Of a DNA stretch of 64,000 bases, positions 25,816 to 34,112 are shown one piece after another. A program made the translations under genes and the position numbers. The DNA comes from JAJXWB01 sp965246795. GTDB taxonomy: Bacteria > Pseudomonadota > Alphaproteobacteria > Rhizobiales > Beijerinckiaceae. Location: assembly GCA_965246795.1 (NCBI GenBank), contig CBDFFN010000007.1, positions 383,557 to 447,556 on the forward strand, read 5' to 3'. Positions within the stretch are counted from its first letter, which is position 1. The number at the start of each line of letters is the position of its first letter. The notes under the pieces were generated by a model. That model saw nothing but the letters and a program-made list of their open reading frames with translations. It was not told the origin of the DNA and made no database searches.

Positions 25816-27249
25816 TCACGCGGTCTCGAGCGCGTGGCGACGGTGACGCCACCAGGCGAACGCCGACGCGTATCCCTGCACCGACATCACCACCAGGATG
25901 CCGTCGTAGGGAAGTCGGAGCCGGGCCTCGCCGAAGATCACCAGCGCGGTGACGATCAGGGCGAGGAGGTGCGTGGCCATGACCGCAGCACCGATCGTGA
26001 GTGGAGACGCCATCCCGCCATCTCGCCGCCGACGCCTCACTGCGGCCACGAACCCGATGAGCGACCCTGGCACCAGGACCACGAACCCGACGATCGACGC
26101 CACGGTGGCGACCGGCCCCTTGGTGGGCCACGGCGTGTTGTAAAACCATAGCATCAGCAAATGGGATGCGGAATACTCGATCTGCCTCCACGGGCCGGTC
26201 GTGGCCACGCAGTCCCTCGCCAGCGCGTAAGCGGGCGCTTCTTGCCACACCTCGGCATCGATCACGAGGTGCGTGTCCTTCGCGCTATCGAGCGAGATGA
26301 TCGGCGCGAACCCGTGTCTCTCCGCGTGGTGGTAGAGCGCCGAGAAAGGAGGCGGCGTGTAGGTCGCGTGCGGCGTCTTCGCGGCAGTGAGGCTGAGCGG
26401 ATGGCAGCGACCGAGGGCGAGATTGAAGGCCCCATTCGTCGAGACGAGCCCGCGCGACCCCGTGTGATAGACGACGCGTTCCGCCGAGAAGACGAGCGTC
26501 GCCACGATGGGTAATGCCATGGCGACGATCTGCAATGCGAGACCGGCTCGGCGCACGGGGGCATGGTCGGCCTTCGGTGCCGAGGCTCGTCTCGAAAAGA
26601 GGAGCAGCAACACGAAGATTGCGGCTGCCGAGAGAAGAATCTGTGGCCGGAACGTGGCTCCGAGCCCGAGTGCCACGCCGAGCCACAGGGCATCGAGGAT
26701 CCGGCGCTCCGACACGAGCCGCATGGCGAGCAGCGTGGACGCCGCGATGGCCACGGAGACAGGCGTCTCACTGAGAACGAATCCCCCGTGCTGGATCAGC
26801 GGCGGATAGAGGGCCAACGCGAGCCCTGCGATCCATGCGCGCGCGCGCCCCGACGAGCGAGGGTCTTCGGTCACGCCGCCTCTGTCGAACACGCGCTTGG
26901 CCACGGCGTGGAAGAACCCGACGGTCATCGTGCCCAGCGCCGCATAGGTCGTCGCGATGGCCGTGCGGTTGTCGACGCCGAACACGCGGTCGATGGCGGC
27001 GACGAGAAAATGCGTCCCGTAAGGAAAGAAGGTCGAAAGCGGTGACTTCGCCATCGGGTTGGCGATCACCGAACGCGCTCGCGACAGGTAGCCCGCCATG
27101 TCCGAGGTCGCGAAGTCGAGTGGATTGTGGATGGCGAGCCCGTAGACGAGCCTCGCCGCCAGCGCGACGAGAACCACCACGAGCCGGTCGTGCTCTCTCG
27201 CCCAGCCGAAGAACCTCGCGCGCACCATCGTGCCTGGCGGTAGGGCCAT
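25816..27249 (-). CDS. GT-C fold glycosyltransferase-like integral membrane protein
   Basis: 477 aa with about ten membrane helices. The first loop has NPLDFATSDMAGYLSRARS, an acidic pair after helix one as in ArnT/PMT-type glycosyltransferases that use polyprenyl-phosphate sugars. FPYGTHFLVAAIDRVFG and IQHGGFVLSETPVSVAIAAS match the inner helices of that family. Donor and acceptor are unknown. It is followed (downstream, lower coordinates) by 168 bases with no evident gene before the VOC gene. Confidence 0.7.
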   Translation of the reverse strand: MALPPGTMVRARFFGWAREHDRLVVVLVALAARLVYGLAIHNPLDFATSDMAGYLSRARSVIANPMAKSPLSTFFPYGTHFLVAAIDRVFGVDNRTAIATTYAALGTMTVGFFHAVAKRVFDRGGVTEDPRSSGRARAWIAGLALALYPPLIQHGGFVLSETPVSVAIAASTLLAMRLVSERRILDALWLGVALGLGATFRPQILLSAAAIFVLLLLFSRRASAPKADHAPVRRAGLALQIVAMALPIVATLVFSAERVVYHTGSRGLVSTNGAFNLALGRCHPLSLTAAKTPHATYTPPPFSALYHHAERHGFAPIISLDSAKDTHLVIDAEVWQEAPAYALARDCVATTGPWRQIEYSASHLLMLWFYNTPWPTKGPVATVASIVGFVVLVPGSLIGFVAAVRRRRRDGGMASPLTIGAAVMATHLLALIVTALVIFGEARLRLPYDGILVVMSVQGYASAFAWWRHRRHALETA

Positions 27250-27268
27250 GTGGAGCGCGCGTCGCCCG

Positions 27269-28258
27269 TCAGATGTGCGTCAACGTGCCGGCGCGGTAGT
27301 CGGCGAATGCCTGGTCGAGCTCGGCTTCGTCGTTCATCACGAAAGGCCCGCGTCGCGCGACCGGCTCTCCGATCGGCTGCGCGGCCACGAGCAGAAGGCG
27401 TGCGCCATCGGCTCCGCCTCGCGCGCGAAACATCGGGCCGTTGCCGAGCACGCCGATCTGACCGCGCCCCACCACCGAGCCTTCGCCACCGATCTGCGCG
27501 CTACCCTCGAGCCCGTAGGCGAAGGCGGCGTGGCCGGAAGGGAGCTCGTGCTCGAACGTCTGCCCGGGCTCGATCGAGACGTCGATCATCGTCGGTGCGA
27601 CCACGATGCCGTCGACCGGGCCACGTTCGTTCTGGAGCTCGCCGGCGATGAGGCGAACGCGCGCGCCCGACACGCCGACCTCGACGATTCGATCGGGCGA
27701 GATGTCTTGATAGCGAGGCTTCACGAGCTTCCGGGCGCGCGGCAGGTTGACCCAGAGCTGAAGCGCCCAGAAGAGCCCGCCGTCGGTCTTGGGCATCTCG
27801 GAGTGGACGATGCCGTGGCCTGCCGTCATCCATTGCGCGCTGCCGCCCACGAGGCGGCCGTGGTTGCCCTCGCTGTCTCTGTGCTCGACCGCTCCCGAGA
27901 TCACGTAGGACACCGTCTCGAACCCGCGGTGCGGGTGGTTGGGAAAGCCTCGTTCGTAGTCTTCGGGCCGGTCGGAACGGATATCGTCGAGCAGGAGGAA
28001 GGGATCGACGAGCGAGAGCGCGCGCCCCCCGATGGTGCGTCGCAGATGCACGCCGGCGCCCTCGGTGGTGGGTGCTCCGTCGACGACCCCGACGACCGAT
28101 CGGGCCTCGGTCGACCAGGCGCTCGGCTGCGGTCGGTCGGCCTCGTGGCAGGCGAAGAGCGAAAGCGACGTGGCCGAGCCGCCAACGAGGAGCTGCCTGC
28201 GCGAGAGGCGCGAATCCCCGCACGGAACGGGCGACGATGAAAGATCGGTGCGACCCAT
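27269..28258 (-). CDS. Exported pirin-family protein with Tat/lipoprotein signal
   Basis: 329 aa from the ATG at 28258. Residues 18-37, LSRRQLLVGGSATSLSLFAC, form a twin-arginine signal ending in a lipobox-like FAC. The rest is a two-cupin pirin: metal site HPHRGFET and GHGIVHSEM gives His-His-His-Glu, with WALQLWVNLP, QDISPDRI and VMNDEAELDQAFADYRAGTL toward the end. Pirins are usually cytosolic or nuclear quercetinase-like or regulatory proteins, so an exported form is unusual. It lies 19 bases upstream of the GT-C gene on the same strand and is divergent from 28358. Confidence 0.87.
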   Translation of the reverse strand: MGRTDLSSSPVPCGDSRLSRRQLLVGGSATSLSLFACHEADRPQPSAWSTEARSVVGVVDGAPTTEGAGVHLRRTIGGRALSLVDPFLLLDDIRSDRPEDYERGFPNHPHRGFETVSYVISGAVEHRDSEGNHGRLVGGSAQWMTAGHGIVHSEMPKTDGGLFWALQLWVNLPRARKLVKPRYQDISPDRIVEVGVSGARVRLIAGELQNERGPVDGIVVAPTMIDVSIEPGQTFEHELPSGHAAFAYGLEGSAQIGGEGSVVGRGQIGVLGNGPMFRARGGADGARLLLVAAQPIGEPVARRGPFVMNDEAELDQAFADYRAGTLTHI

Positions 28259-28357
28259 CGAGCGACTCAAGGGCCGAAATGTAGCATGCCCATGTTGCCC
28301 TGTCGGCCAGGCGACGGTGTCTTGCGAAGTCACGGACCCGCTGATAGCGGTGAGATC

Positions 28358-29317
28358 ATGCGCGCAGTCATGGGTCGGAAATCGTCCTCGCTCGTCGAGG
28401 GTGGGGTGGCCTTCCTCGTTTGCGCTCTCGGGCTCGCTGCCTGCGCCAAGGGCGCGACCATCGACGATGGCATTGGTGGAGCGTCGGACCTCGCCGATGG
28501 CGTCGGCCCAGGCGTGGGCTCGGGCACGGCGACGCATGCCGCCAGCGGCTCGAATGGCGCGAGTGGAAGCTCGCACAGTGGCGCGGCTTCCGGTGGGTCG
28601 ACGTGCGGCGATGGCGTCGTCCAGGCTGGCGAGGCTTGTGACGACGGCAATGCCAGCGACACCGATGGGTGCCTGTCGACGTGCAAGCTGGCGAGCTGCG
28701 GCGATGGGTTCGTCGAGGCCGGTTCCGAGGAGTGCGACGACGGCAACGGCGACGACACCGATGCGTGCCTCTCGACTTGCAAGCTCGCCAGCTGCGGAGA
28801 TGGCTTCGTACACGCTGGCGTCGAAGGCTGCGACGACGGAAACACCGACGACACCGACGCCTGCGTCTCGAGCTGTCAGCCCGCGGCGTGCGGTGACGGC
28901 CACCTCGAGGCGGGCGTCGAGGCCTGCGACGACGGCAATGGCATGAGCGGCGATGGATGCAGCGCTTCCTGCGTGGTCGACCTCGTCAAGCACGGCCCCG
29001 ACCACACGTTCGGCGCGCTCACGAGCGCTTTCTACATCACGCAGTTCAACTGCTCGAACAGTGGCGGCGACCCGGCGGGCGACGCGCTTTGGTTCTGCCA
29101 GCACTTCTACCAGGCGTCTTGCACGGCCGAGCCTGGCGTCACCGCCACGTCTTCGTCGTCGAACCCGATGATGCACTCGGGAACCAACTGCAACAGCCCC
29201 GACCCGGGTGGAAACGCGATCGCCGGCACGTCGTGCATCGGCGGCCCCTGCAAGATTGGCAACTACACCGGGCCTCTCGGCGGGATCACCAACATCGTCT
29301 GCGACTGCCCGCTCTGA
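28358..29317 (+). CDS. Lipoprotein with four Myxococcus-type cysteine-rich repeats
   Basis: 319 aa from the ATG at 28358 (28370 is an alternative). Signal VAFLVCALGLAACAKG with a lipobox, then a Ser/Gly/Ala linker. Four tandem DUF4215 repeats of about 35 residues follow, each CGDG-x(n)-C-DDGN-x(n)-D-x-C-x(n)-C (for example CGDGFVEAGSEECDDGNGDD). The C-terminal 90 residues carry eight cysteines and aromatic residues (FCQHFYQASC, IVCDCPL) and form a separate disulfide-rich domain. Surface-exposed adhesion or structural role is inferred; such repeats are a hallmark of Myxococcota. Confidence 0.88.
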   Translation: MRAVMGRKSSSLVEGGVAFLVCALGLAACAKGATIDDGIGGASDLADGVGPGVGSGTATHAASGSNGASGSSHSGAASGGSTCGDGVVQAGEACDDGNASDTDGCLSTCKLASCGDGFVEAGSEECDDGNGDDTDACLSTCKLASCGDGFVHAGVEGCDDGNTDDTDACVSSCQPAACGDGHLEAGVEACDDGNGMSGDGCSASCVVDLVKHGPDHTFGALTSAFYITQFNCSNSGGDPAGDALWFCQHFYQASCTAEPGVTATSSSSNPMMHSGTNCNSPDPGGNAIAGTSCIGGPCKIGNYTGPLGGITNIVCDCPL

Positions 29318-29392
29318 TCGCCACTGTCAGGTGACCGCTGCTTCGTGCGTCGGGATCTCGTTCGTCGGGCATTGCCTCGACGGGAGGTCGTC

Positions 29393-30071
29393 ATGAGCCG
29401 TTCATCCGAATCCGTGGTCCTCGAGATACGCGCCGCCGAGGGCGGGGCCGATGCCAAGCTCCTCGTCACCGAGCAGCTCGCTGCCTATGCCCGAGCCGGA
29501 GGCCGGGGTCGTCTTTGAGGTGACGCTTCTCGAGCAGCGAGCAGGCATCGCCCTCGCGCTCTTCGAAGGCCCCGGCGCGCGGGCATTGTTCGCCAGGGAA
29601 TCGGGCGGTCATCGCTGGCAGCGCGTCCCACCCAACGACCGGCATGGCCGCGTGCAGACGTCGACGGTGACCGTAGCCGTGCTCGACGTCGATGTGCCCA
29701 AGGCCTGGGTGCTCGACGAACGCGAGGTCGAGATCAAGAAATCGCTCGGCACGGGCCCCGGCGGTCAGCACCGAAACAAGACGGAGTCGTGCGTCACCGC
29801 CACGCACCGACCCACCGGAACGTCGGTCCGTGTCGACATGCGGTCGCAGCATCAGAGTCTGGCCATGGCCATGCGCATCCTCGCGGCGCGGCTCGGCGAC
29901 GAAGCTGCTCGACGCGACAAGGCCGCGCGCGATGCCGAGCGTCGCTCGCAGGTCGGAAGCGGTATGCGCGGTGACAAGGTCCGCACCTACCGCACGCAGG
30001 ACGATCGAGTCACCGATCATCGCACCGGCGCCACCACGAGCCTGAAGGCGTGGATGCGCGGCGATTGGTGA
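29393..30071 (+). CDS. RF1-like peptide chain release factor paralogue (one apparent frameshift)
   Basis: The ATG at 29393 is preceded by GGGAGG. The first frame reads VVLEIRAAEGGADAKLL, the PCRF domain start, and continues from about 29504 in the next frame (VFEVTLLEQRAG). Dropping one G of GGGG at 29504-29507 joins them into 225 aa with the length divisible by three. The peptidyl-hydrolase loop GTGPGGQHRNKTES has an intact GGQ. The codon-reading tripeptide, PxT in RF1 (GGHRVQRVPxTE), is PPN here (GHRWQRVPPNDRHGR). The N-terminal helical domain of RF1 is absent. It may rescue stalled ribosomes instead of reading normal stops (inference). Confidence 0.75.
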
Positions 30072-30076
30072 TCGCG

Positions 30077-31684
30077 TCAGGGTGCGCCGAGCGGGTGTTG
30101 CTTTCGAAGCGGTAATCCAGCGCGCTCCTGGGCCAGCGTCGCGGCGCACGTCTTCTCCGCGAGGTCGGCAGGCTGGCGCTGCTTCCAGCCGTTCACGATC
30201 CCCTTCCAGGACGAGCACTCTTCGGGCAACGCGCCCGACGTCGGCGAGCACATCAACACGACGAGGCCGGTGCAGCTCGGCGTTGCTCCAGCGGGCGAAC
30301 CGACCTGCGCTGCGCCGCTCGCGGTGGACGAAGCCGTCGGCGCGCTGCTCGGTTTCTCCGACGGAGCGGCGTGTGCGGTGCTCGCTGCAGATGCGGAGGG
30401 TGCCGACGAAGGTGCCGAGGCACTCGGCGCGCCACCCGGCTGTGCGGCCCCGGAGGCGCCGGGCGCAGGTGCTGCGCTCGACGATTCGGCAGACGTCGGA
30501 GTCTCCGACGGCGTTGCGGAACGGGCCGCGGGCGGTGGGCCGAAGCCGCCACGCGCGAAGAACCACGACCCCGCCGCGACACCGAAGACGGCGATCGACC
30601 CTGCGACGAAGATCGGCAGAGCGAGGGTCGCTTTCGCGGGTGGAGGAAGCGACGTGGCCGGGGCCGTGACCTGCGGCGCGCTGGACATCGCCTGCGGGGT
30701 CGGTGCCAGGGGCGCTGCCCGTTCGGTCGGTGCGAAGCCGACGTCGGGGCCGACCTCGAACGGTCTGCTCGGAGATGGACTCTGCGCGGGGTCGAAGCTC
30801 GGGGGCAGCATGACGCTCGCCGGCGCCACCCCGGGAACGACGACGGCGGCTTCCGACGCAGCCTCGCCGCTTGGCGGAGGTGAGTGCGTCGCCTCCACCG
30901 CGGCGAGCAGCGCATCGACGCTCTCGGGTCGGCGTTCGACCTTGAGGGCGAGCGCATCGCTCAGCACGCTCACCAGCGGGGCCGGGAGCTTCGCTGCCAT
31001 GTCGTCGGGCACCTTCGGATCGAGCCGCGCCTGCGCGTCGCCCTCCGTCCAGGGCGGCCCGCCCGCGAGCATCACGTAGAAAAGCAAGGCCAGCTCGTAG
31101 ACGTCGGTGCGCACCGTGGCTCGCGAGCCGAAGAGACGCTCGGGCGCCATGTATTGCGGCGTGCCTCGCGAAAGGCCCGCGCGTGTGGTCGTCGAGGGAT
31201 CACCTTCGGTGTCACGCGCGATACCGAGGTCGAGCAGCACCAGTCGATCGTCGGGCTCGATCCAGAACACGTTGTCGGGCTTGATGTCGCGATGGATCAG
31301 CCCGTTCGCGTGCAGCGCCGCGACGCCCTCCGCGAGCTTCGAGAACAGCGGCAAGGCGGTGTCGAGCGGCACAGCACCGCGGACGAGGCGCGCCGAGAGC
31401 GTTCGGCCCGCAAGGCGGGGCATCGCGATGTAGGGCCGACCGTCGGGCAATCGCCCGTTCGAGTGGAGCGCGACGATCGCCGGGTGCGCCAGGCGACCGA
31501 GCTTCTCGCCTTCACCGAGGAAGCGTTCGACCTCGCTCGGAGAGAGGCCGAGCTCGGGATGCAGCACCTTGAGCGCGAGTGGCTCGCCGGGTGAAGCGGC
31601 CAGGTGAGCGGCGTACACGATGGCGCTTCCTCCCTCGCCGAGGAAGCCTTCGATGACGAACGGGCCGAGCTCGGCGGGAAGCAT
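30077..31684 (-). CDS. Membrane serine/threonine protein kinase
   Basis: 535 aa. Kinase domain at residues about 8-265: GEGGSAIVYAA, ALKVLHPE, HRDIKPDN, DLGIARD (Leu for Phe in DFG), GTPQYMAPERL. A Pro/Ser/Ala-rich stretch is followed by one membrane helix near residue 355 (ALPIFVAGSIAVFGVAAGSW). The external part is a Ser/Ala/Pro stalk ending in a small four-cysteine module (SCTGLVVLMCSP, EECSSWKG, KTCAATLAQERAG). The architecture is PknB-like, with a putative sensor outside. It lies 27 bases downstream of prc on the same strand. Confidence 0.9.
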   Translation of the reverse strand: MLPAELGPFVIEGFLGEGGSAIVYAAHLAASPGEPLALKVLHPELGLSPSEVERFLGEGEKLGRLAHPAIVALHSNGRLPDGRPYIAMPRLAGRTLSARLVRGAVPLDTALPLFSKLAEGVAALHANGLIHRDIKPDNVFWIEPDDRLVLLDLGIARDTEGDPSTTTRAGLSRGTPQYMAPERLFGSRATVRTDVYELALLFYVMLAGGPPWTEGDAQARLDPKVPDDMAAKLPAPLVSVLSDALALKVERRPESVDALLAAVEATHSPPPSGEAASEAAVVVPGVAPASVMLPPSFDPAQSPSPSRPFEVGPDVGFAPTERAAPLAPTPQAMSSAPQVTAPATSLPPPAKATLALPIFVAGSIAVFGVAAGSWFFARGGFGPPPAARSATPSETPTSAESSSAAPAPGASGAAQPGGAPSASAPSSAPSASAASTAHAAPSEKPSSAPTASSTASGAAQVGSPAGATPSCTGLVVLMCSPTSGALPEECSSWKGIVNGWKQRQPADLAEKTCAATLAQERAGLPLRKQHPLGAP

Positions 31685-31711
31685 CTGGCTCGCGACGCTC
31701 GCTCGCTTTCG

Positions 31712-33976
31712 CTACTTCGTTTTCTTGCTCATGTCTTCCAGCACGTGGAGCGACTCCTCGAGCCAAGGATCGCGCGCGAGCTCGTCTTTCCAGGCGTCGA
31801 GCTTCTGCTTCAGCTTCTTGTCGTTGGCGGTGACCGCGGGGGCCGTGGCGCCCTCGAGCGGCTCGACGTCGAAGAGCGGTTTCTGATCCTTGAGCTTCGG
31901 ATCGTTGGCATCGACCTCCGCCTTCTCCTGCTTCTTTTCCGCCTCGTAGGCCTTTCGCTCGAGAGGCTCGCGGGTCTTGTCGCGGCGAGCCTTGATGAGC
32001 TTGCTGAATGTCTCGACCTTGGCGAACACGGGGTTTGCCTTGGCGCGCGCCCCGCTGGCGGATTGCAGGTCGGGCAGCGTCCAGTCGTGCTTCACCGGAG
32101 TGAACTTGGCGGGATCGATCGCGCTCCAGGGAATCGCGTGGAACAGGGTGACCTCGCGCGAGTCGACGAACGAAGCCGGGTCGGGCAAGAGGATGTCGGG
32201 GACGACGCCCTTCAGCTGGGTCGAGCCACCATTGACTCTGAAGTACTCCTGCATCGTGATCTTGTAGACGCCGAGAGGGTCGCCGCCCGACTTGAGACGG
32301 TCGAGGTCGACGACGGCCTGCACGGAGCCTTTTCCGTGCGTGGGGCTCGTGCCGACGATCACCGCGCGCTGATAATCCTGGAGAGCACCGGCGAGGATCT
32401 CGGCAGCAGACGCGCTGAAGCGATCGACCATCACCACCAGGCGACCGGAGTAGGCGATCGACGGGTCGGTGTCGGAGAGCACCTCGACCTTGTCGTCGGC
32501 GTCTTTGGTCATGACGACCGGGCCCTTGTCGATGAAGAGGCCGCTGATGTCGCGCGCGTGGGTGAGAATGCCGCCGCCATTGCCGCGCAGATCGAGCACG
32601 ACCGCACCGAGCTTCTTGTCGCGGAAGGTGTTGAGGAGCGCGCGCACGTCGTCGGTCGCGTTGCGCTCCCCGGGCTTCGGGTGCCCACCGAGCTCGCCAT
32701 AGAAGCCGGGCAGATAGATGTAGCCGACCTTCTCGCCCTTCGCGCCCATCTTGAGAACGGCGCCGCGCGCATAGGTTGCTTCGATCTTGATGACGTCGCG
32801 CTTGATCGAGATCGTCTCGATGTGGCCGTCGGACTTCTTGACGGTGAGGATGACGACCGTGCCCTTGGGCCCGCGAATCATCTCGACCACCTTGTCGAGC
32901 GCCATGTCGGTCACGTCGACCGGGTCCTTCCCTTCCTGCGCCACCGCGAGAATGAGATCGCCGGCGGCGAGCTTGCCCTGCGTCCAGCTCGCACCACCGG
33001 GCACGAGATCGTTCACGACGACGTAATGGTCTTGCTCGCCGAGCGCCGCTCCGATGCCCTCGAGCGTGCCGGTGATCTGGATGTCGAAGTTCGCCTTCTC
33101 GGAGGGCGCCAGATATTCGGTGTGCGGGTCGAAGACGGCGTTGACCGCGTTGATGAACTGCTCTGCCGGCTCCAGCTTCTCGACGTCTTTCTGCCGCACG
33201 AATCGTGACTGGTAGCGAACGGCCAGCTCTTTCCGAGCCTTGTCTTCGCGCGCCTCGAACGTGGCGGGAATCGCGGCGAGCGCCTTCTCGGCCGCCTCGT
33301 CTCGCTGCGCATCTTTCGTGGCGTCTTTCTTGTCGTCCTTCTTGTCTTTGGCGGCGAGGAGGTCCTCCATCTGCTGGATGCGCTCGAGCACCTGGAGCTC
33401 GAGCACCCCGCGCCAGCGATCGCGCAGCTCGGCCTCGGATTTCGCGAAGGCGCGCTTCTTCGGATCGGTCTCGACCTCCTCGTTGGCGGTGAACGTGAAC
33501 GGCTTCGAGAGCACGTCGGCCACCACGCCGGCCACGACCTCGCGACGGTGAGCGAGGAGCGCGGCGCCCTTGCGTGCCAGCACCAGATCACCCGCCTCGA
33601 GCTCGTCGTCGATCGCGCTCTCGTATTTCGAGAGGGCATCGATGTCGCTCTGCAACAGCAACAGCTTCGCGCCGTCGAGCTCCTCGATGTACTTGGGGAA
33701 GGCTTCCTTCGAGAGCGCGTCGTTGATCGGACGACGGAGCACGTGCTGCTTGGTGAGCAGTTGCAGCGTCGCCTCGGCGAGCGTGGCCTCGCGCGGATCG
33801 GCAGGCAGCGCCGGCAAGTTGTCTTCGGGAACGATCGTCGCCGAGATGGGCACCGAAGGCGCGCTGCTGCGCGGTGAGGTCGTCGTCGGCGGTGACGAGC
33901 ACGCGGCCGCGAGAGCGAGGGTGAGCAGCGCGGGTGAGCTCCCGAGGAGCGCCGAAATCGAGCGTTTTCGCATCAC
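31712..33976 (-). CDS. prc: Tail-specific C-terminal processing protease (S41, Prc type) lipoprotein
   Basis: 754 aa, close to Escherichia coli Prc. N-terminal lipobox LAAACSS. An N-terminal helical domain is followed by a PDZ domain (IGAALGEQDHYVVVNDLVPGGAS, KLAAGDLILAVAQEG). The S41 core follows: catalytic Ser in DRFSASAAEILAGALQDY and Lys in THGKGSVQAV, with YIYLPGFYGE and DLRGNGGG. The C-terminal part corresponds to DUF3340 of Prc. It degrades or trims envelope proteins from their C-termini. It is in tandem with the membrane kinase gene and divergent from the acyl-CoA synthetase. Confidence 0.92.
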   Translation of the reverse strand: MMRKRSISALLGSSPALLTLALAAACSSPPTTTSPRSSAPSVPISATIVPEDNLPALPADPREATLAEATLQLLTKQHVLRRPINDALSKEAFPKYIEELDGAKLLLLQSDIDALSKYESAIDDELEAGDLVLARKGAALLAHRREVVAGVVADVLSKPFTFTANEEVETDPKKRAFAKSEAELRDRWRGVLELQVLERIQQMEDLLAAKDKKDDKKDATKDAQRDEAAEKALAAIPATFEAREDKARKELAVRYQSRFVRQKDVEKLEPAEQFINAVNAVFDPHTEYLAPSEKANFDIQITGTLEGIGAALGEQDHYVVVNDLVPGGASWTQGKLAAGDLILAVAQEGKDPVDVTDMALDKVVEMIRGPKGTVVILTVKKSDGHIETISIKRDVIKIEATYARGAVLKMGAKGEKVGYIYLPGFYGELGGHPKPGERNATDDVRALLNTFRDKKLGAVVLDLRGNGGGILTHARDISGLFIDKGPVVMTKDADDKVEVLSDTDPSIAYSGRLVVMVDRFSASAAEILAGALQDYQRAVIVGTSPTHGKGSVQAVVDLDRLKSGGDPLGVYKITMQEYFRVNGGSTQLKGVVPDILLPDPASFVDSREVTLFHAIPWSAIDPAKFTPVKHDWTLPDLQSASGARAKANPVFAKVETFSKLIKARRDKTREPLERKAYEAEKKQEKAEVDANDPKLKDQKPLFDVEPLEGATAPAVTANDKKLKQKLDAWKDELARDPWLEESLHVLEDMSKKTK

Positions 33977-34112
33977 TCGCGCAGCGTGTCATGCCCGCCC
34001 GAGCATCGCAAACACCGAAAGACCGCGTCTCGAAAACGATGGAGCATGCGCGAAGGCTCGTTCATCCTGGTGCAGCTCGCCGCGTCGTCGAGCTTCGAAG
34101 GAGGATCGGATC

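Noticed and set aside
24193..26151. 652-codon plus-strand open frame
   Set aside because: Antisense to a lipoprotein, VOC and GT-C genes that each have family motifs; His/Arg-rich without domains.
27269..29176. 635-aa extended form of the pirin gene
   Set aside because: The upstream 300 residues are the antisense of the cysteine-rich lipoprotein; the Tat signal marks the true start at 28258.
31604..33208. 534-codon plus-strand open frame
   Set aside because: Antisense to prc; it has the Asp/Val/Glu pattern produced by the complement of Ser/Asp/Leu-rich coding sequence.
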